Notes under the pieces: generated by a model
What the model was told of the DNA's origin: nothing
The model's database searches: none
Seen by the model: only the letters and a program-made list of their open reading frames with translations
Source: an uncultured Porphyromonadaceae bacterium
GTDB taxonomy: Bacteria > Bacteroidota > Bacteroidia > Bacteroidales > Muribaculaceae
DNA length: 34,892 bases
NCBI GenBank assembly: GCA_947175545.1
Contig: CAMWNI010000018.1
Coordinates: 1 to 34,892 of the forward strand
Reading direction: 5' to 3'
Part shown: positions 32,316 through 34,892 of the stretch, piece after piece
Layout: every line of letters starts with the position of its first letter
How positions within the stretch are numbered: position 1 is the stretch's first letter
Made by a program: the position numbers and the translations under genes

Positions 32316-33529
32316 TGGATATTCTCGACTTCCGTAAAGACTTCCCCGCACTGGACCGTCAACTTTACAAGCGCCCGATGGTCTATCTTGACAACGTCGC
32401 GACCTCCCAGACGCCTCGTCAGGTCGTTGATGCGATAACCAGCGGCTATTATGACACAAAAGCCAACGTACATCGCGGCGTACACACCCTATCGCAAGAA
32501 GCGACCGCACTGCAGGAAAAGGCCCGCGAACGCGTCCGCTCGTGGATTAATGCCAAATCAACAAACGAAATCATCTTTACGCGTGGAACCACGGAAGCCA
32601 TCAACCTTGTGGCCGCATCATTTGGCGAACGACTGACAGAAGGCGACGAAGTCATACTGACCGTCATGGAGCATCATGCCAACATCGTTCCTTGGCAACT
32701 CCTCCAGACCCGTCGCGGAATCCGCATCCGCGTTGTCCCGATAAATCCTGACGGATCATTACAAATGGACGCGTACCGCGCCCTGTTCAACGAACGCACC
32801 CGGCTGGCCTCATTTTGCCATATCAGCAACGTTCTCGGCACAGTCAACCCCATTGAAGAAATGACGGCCATCGCCCACTCTTTCGGCGTTCCCGTCCTAA
32901 TAGACGGCGCACAGGCCGTTGCCCATACACGGCCGGATGTCCAAGCCATTGGTGCCGACTTTTATTGCTTCTCGTTTCATAAAATGTACGGCCCTACGGG
33001 CATCGGAGTGCTTTTCGGGCGCGAACAACTATTGGAAACCATGCCCCCATATCAGGGTGGCGGCGAAATGATTGGCCACGTATCATTCTCCGGCACCACA
33101 TTTGCCGATCTTCCCTATAAATTTGAAGCCGGCACACCTGATTTCGTCGGCATCGGAGCCTCCGCCACTGCCATAGACTACATCGAGTCAATCGGCATTG
33201 ATCGCATTGCCACTCACGAACACAGCCTTCTGGACCTATGCACCGAACGCCTGACCACCGAATTGCCTGAACTACAAATTTACGGTACAGCTCCAGGCAA
33301 AGCCCCCGTCATCTCCTTCCTTCTCCACCCTCACCACCACTACGACGTCGGCCTGCTACTTGACAAACAAGCCATCGAAGTACGCACCGGCCATCACTGC
33401 GCCCAACCGCTCATGCACGTCCTGGGCATCGAAGGCACCGTGCGCGTCGGCTTCGCACTCTACAACACACCCGAAGAAGTAGACCGCCTCATCACCGCGC
33501 TAAAAAAAATACGCGACATAATGTCTTAG
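32315..33529 (+). CDS. sufS: Cysteine desulfurase SufS
   Basis: 404 residues from the ATG at 32315, which overlaps the sufD stop by one base; the frame is open upstream but runs inside sufD. PLP enzyme, group II cysteine desulfurase: PLP lysine Lys223 in SFHKMYGPTG, Asp197 and His204 around the cofactor (IDGAQAVAH), and catalytic Cys362 in RTGHHCAQPLM. It releases sulfur from cysteine for cluster assembly, normally handing it to SufE or SufU. Neither lies in the window. Confidence 0.96.
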   Translation: MDILDFRKDFPALDRQLYKRPMVYLDNVATSQTPRQVVDAITSGYYDTKANVHRGVHTLSQEATALQEKARERVRSWINAKSTNEIIFTRGTTEAINLVAASFGERLTEGDEVILTVMEHHANIVPWQLLQTRRGIRIRVVPINPDGSLQMDAYRALFNERTRLASFCHISNVLGTVNPIEEMTAIAHSFGVPVLIDGAQAVAHTRPDVQAIGADFYCFSFHKMYGPTGIGVLFGREQLLETMPPYQGGGEMIGHVSFSGTTFADLPYKFEAGTPDFVGIGASATAIDYIESIGIDRIATHEHSLLDLCTERLTTELPELQIYGTAPGKAPVISFLLHPHHHYDVGLLLDKQAIEVRTGHHCAQPLMHVLGIEGTVRVGFALYNTPEEVDRLITALKKIRDIMS

Positions 33530-33587
33530 TCCACAACCCCATACCCCACCCCGCCACAGCTAAATAACAAAAAAATCACAAAAAAAC

Positions 33588-33618
33588 TTGCACAGTTCAA
33601 AAAAACTCCCTAACTTTG
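33588..33618 (+). promoter_or_regulatory. Promoter of tRNA-Phe
   Basis: TTG (33588-33590), exactly 20 bases, then TAACTTTG (33611-33618). Start near 33625, just before the mature tRNA. Confidence 0.75.
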
Positions 33619-33639
33619 CAGTGCAAAAAACGAAAACAA

Positions 33640-33712
33640 GGTGCCATAGCTCAGTTGGTAGAGCAAAGGACTGAAAATCCTTGTGTCCCCGGTTCGATTC
33701 CTGGTGGCACCA
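33640..33712 (+). tRNA. tRNA-Phe (GAA)
   Basis: 73 bases with a full cloverleaf: acceptor GGTGCCA/TGGCACC, D-arm GCTCAGTTGGTAGAGC, anticodon stem AAGGA/TCCTT with loop CTGAAAA (anticodon GAA), and T-arm with GGTTCGATTCC. The discriminator is A33712. The following bases are CAAAAG, so CCA is only partly encoded and must be added by the CCA enzyme. A terminator begins directly after. Confidence 0.97.
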
Positions 33713-34024
33713 CAAAAGACCGCTAATTCTCAATGAGTTAGCGGTCTTTTATTCAACTATATCCCTCCGAGTCACCACAAAAGTCACCACGCCCACGCTA
33801 ACGCACTGAAGTATTGTTTGTTATGCGTGCAGCGACAGGCTCATATCTTTTATCGTGGAGGTTTAATACGCTGATAATCAGTATGTATTTCAAATTCGTA
33901 CATATTCATTCAGCATCATTCAACCCCACATCACCGTCTCGCAATCCTAAACTTTAACAGACTTTAACTATATTCGAGCCGTCAAAATGTGGTGACCTCA
34001 GCCAAATTTTCGCCGGGTCACCAC
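33708..34024. repeat. Attachment-site-like repeats behind tRNA-Phe
   Basis: The 3' end of the tRNA with its flank, CACCACAAAAG (33708-33718), is repeated at 33773-33783. GTCACCAC occurs at 33771-33778, 33783-33790 and 34017-34024, and inverted at 33989-33996. The last two, extended by one base, form a 9-base inverted repeat (33989-33997 and 34016-34024). ACTTTAACAG is followed directly by ACTTTAACTA (33951-33970), and CTGATAATCAG (33871-33881) is palindromic. Such short repeats beside a tRNA 3' end resemble core and arm sites of tyrosine recombinases. No integrase gene is here, so this could be an empty or relic site. No gene is seen in 33751-34055. Confidence 0.45.
33714..33750 (+). terminator. 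Terminator of tRNA-Phe
   Basis: AAAAGACCGCTAA (33714-33726) and TTAGCGGTCTTTT (33738-33750) form a perfect 13-base stem with an 11-base loop. It is symmetrical enough to work from both sides. Confidence 0.85.
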
Positions 34025-34055
34025 GCTTAACAGTTAAAATCCCATAAATAATTCG

Positions 34056-34063
34056 TAACTTTG
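34056..34063 (+). promoter_or_regulatory. -7 box in front of the long hairpin
   Basis: TAACTTTG followed by T; no good -33 TTG. It would start an RNA near 34069 covering the hairpin and possibly the zinc-ribbon gene. Confidence 0.5.
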
Positions 34064-34120
34064 TGGTCGGGTTGACGCAAGTCTTCTCGCAACATTTTGG
34101 AAAAAAGAAGCGTTATGCTC

Positions 34121-34252
34121 ATCTTGTAACTTGAAAACCTGAGAGCCTTTCAAATTTGATGCAAGAGATAGCATAGTGGTTCTCACGCATACGGCGTGGG
34201 CTGCTATCGTTATATCTGCATCATAGGCTTTCTCAGGGCCGTCAAGTTAGAT
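34121..34252 (+). ncRNA. Long imperfect hairpin: candidate structured RNA or mRNA leader
   Basis: Successive helices nest around one apical loop: ATCT (34121-34124) with AGAT (34249-34252); AACTTGA (34128-34134) with TCAAGTT (34242-34248); CCTGAGA (34138-34144) with TCTCAGG (34231-34237); GCC with GGC (34145-34147/34226-34228); GATGCA (34158-34163) with TGCATC (34217-34222); GATAGCA (34167-34173) with TGCTATC (34202-34208); and CTCACGC (34182-34188) with GCGTGGG (34194-34200) around a five-base loop. This is about 40 pairs in 132 bases. It lies 58 bases after a -7 box and 73 bases before the zinc-ribbon gene. I recognise no RNA family. It may be a leader, a separate RNA, or a DNA palindrome of mobile origin. 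Confidence 0.45.
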
Positions 34253-34324
34253 TGACATAGAAGTCCGCGCTTCTGCATTTATAAACCAGCTCTATTGGAC
34301 TACTGAGCAAAAATAATGATTACG

Positions 34325-34594
34325 ATGGAAACTAAATTCTGTCAAAGCTGCGGAATGCCGCTCACGAATGAAGTATTCGGCACGAATGCCGACGGCACAT
34401 CAAATGAGGATTACTGCATTTACTGCTACAAAGACGGCAAGTTCACGCAGGACATGACAATGGAGCAGATGATTGACTTCTGCGCTCAGTTCACCGATGA
34501 GATAAACAGAAACTCAGGTCAGAATCTCACTGTCGAACAGATGAAGGAGCAGATGCGACAGTTTTTCCCACATCTCAAACGCTGGAAAAATTGA
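34325..34594 (+). CDS. Putative zinc-ribbon protein
   Basis: 89 residues from the ATG at 34325 (METKFCQSCGMPL); an ATG three codons earlier (34316) is also possible. The N-terminal half is a zinc ribbon with four cysteines: CQSC (6-9) and CIYC (35-38). A helical tail follows (TMEQMIDFCAQFTDEINRN, then VEQMKEQMRQFFPHLKRW). Small proteins of this make-up (Zn_ribbon_2 type) are common in gut bacteria and archaea and have no proven function. The leader is about 250 bases if transcription starts at the -7 box at 34056, and contains the long hairpin. It is six bases upstream of the YciI-like gene, so the two form a pair. Confidence 0.85.
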   Translation: METKFCQSCGMPLTNEVFGTNADGTSNEDYCIYCYKDGKFTQDMTMEQMIDFCAQFTDEINRNSGQNLTVEQMKEQMRQFFPHLKRWKN

Positions 34595-34600
34595 ACAGCC

Positions 34601-34891
34601 ATGTTTATCGCAATACTTACATATAAAAAGCCGTTGAGCGAGGTTGACCGTCATCTTCAGGCGCATCGCGACTATCTTGCCAAACATTATGCCGCCGGCG
34701 ATTTTATCGCCTCCGGTCCGCAGATACCCCGCGTTGGCGGTGTGATAATGATAAAGGCCGACAATCGTGCGGCTGTAGATTCCATTATCGCGCAAGACCC
34801 GTTTAATATCAATGACATTGCCGACTATCAGATTGTCGAGTTTACTCCGACAATGTTTCTAAATGATGATTTGAAAAATATCCTTTCATAA
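34601..34891 (+). CDS. YciI-like (YCII-related) protein
   Basis: 96 residues, complete; the stop ends one base before the window edge. Ferredoxin-like YCII fold: start MFIAILTYKKPLSEVD, conserved His in LQAHRDYLAKH (about residues 22-32), the ASGPQIPRVGGVIMIKA strand, and the conserved Asp in IAQDPFNINDIADYQIVEF. The His-Asp pair is thought to form an active site in this family; some members are dehydrochlorinase-like, but most have no known reaction. It follows the zinc-ribbon gene by six bases. The two may act together, but no pathway is evident. Confidence 0.9.
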   Translation: MFIAILTYKKPLSEVDRHLQAHRDYLAKHYAAGDFIASGPQIPRVGGVIMIKADNRAAVDSIIAQDPFNINDIADYQIVEFTPTMFLNDDLKNILS

Positions 34892-34892
34892 T

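Noticed and set aside
34121-34252. Integron attC site
   Set aside because: The right end GTTAGAT fits GTTRRRY, but the left arm is broken by three extra bases (ATCT-TGT-AAC) and no integron integrase or further cassette sites are present.
34069-34252. 6S RNA
   Set aside because: The long hairpin invites the idea, but the closing stem starts about 60 bases after the predicted 5' end and I see no large symmetrical central bubble.

Overview
The window comes from a Bacteroidota chromosome, order Bacteroidales, and most probably the Muribaculaceae (family-level placement is an inference). The reasons are the protein families present (T9SS sortase PorU, GEVED-GH16 with a C-terminal sorting tail, LptD-like protein, Rex, sufCDS) and the promoters. 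Almost every upstream region carries the Bacteroidetes -7 box TAnnTTTG, often with a TTG 19-20 bases upstream (-33 box). Several start codons were revised because the longest reading frame began inside such a -7 box or inside a terminator.

Layout. (1) 1-2.8 kb, minus strand: the N-terminus of an Arg/Gln-rich protein; a translation operon of ribosomal protein L25, peptidyl-tRNA hydrolase and an Hsp15-like S4 protein; and a YbaK/ProX-type trans-editing domain. (2) 2.9-6.1 kb, plus strand: a short DUF4373-like protein and an LptD-like outer-membrane protein, ending in a strong terminator. (3) 6.2-9.8 kb, minus strand: a biotin-dependent carboxyltransferase, a metal-binding lipoprotein, its ABC ATPase without a permease, and a 48-residue protein. 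(4) 9.9-17.6 kb, minus strand: Rex, a degenerate fumarylacetoacetate-hydrolase-like protein and PorU (a probable operon), then an Omp85-type barrel and a phosphoethanolamine transferase. (5) 17.8-23.3 kb, plus strand: C69 dipeptidase, queF-queC and priA, with a candidate small RNA on the minus strand between queC and priA. (6) 23.3-27 kb: HAD phosphatase and SprT-like protein from a very compact divergent promoter pair, a cysteine-free thioredoxin-like protein, and a Crp/Fnr regulator with purT. (7) 27.3-33.5 kb: a secreted GH16 enzyme, a two-domain GNAT protein and sufC-sufD-sufS without sufB. (8) 33.6-34.9 kb: tRNA-Phe, a 0.6-kb non-coding stretch with attachment-site-like repeats and a long imperfect hairpin with its own promoter, then a zinc-ribbon protein and a YciI-like protein.

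Functional links. PorU processes proteins carrying T9SS C-terminal tails, and the GH16 enzyme has such a tail. LptD-like, Omp85-like and EptA-like proteins all act on the outer membrane. QueF and QueC are two steps of queuosine synthesis. SufCDS belongs to Fe-S assembly. No complete mobile element, CRISPR array or defence system is present. The most interesting unexplained parts are the two candidate RNAs (20.65-20.8 kb and 34.06-34.25 kb), the repeat-rich DNA behind tRNA-Phe, the degenerate FAH-like gene between rex and porU, and the hairpin-led 48-aa gene.
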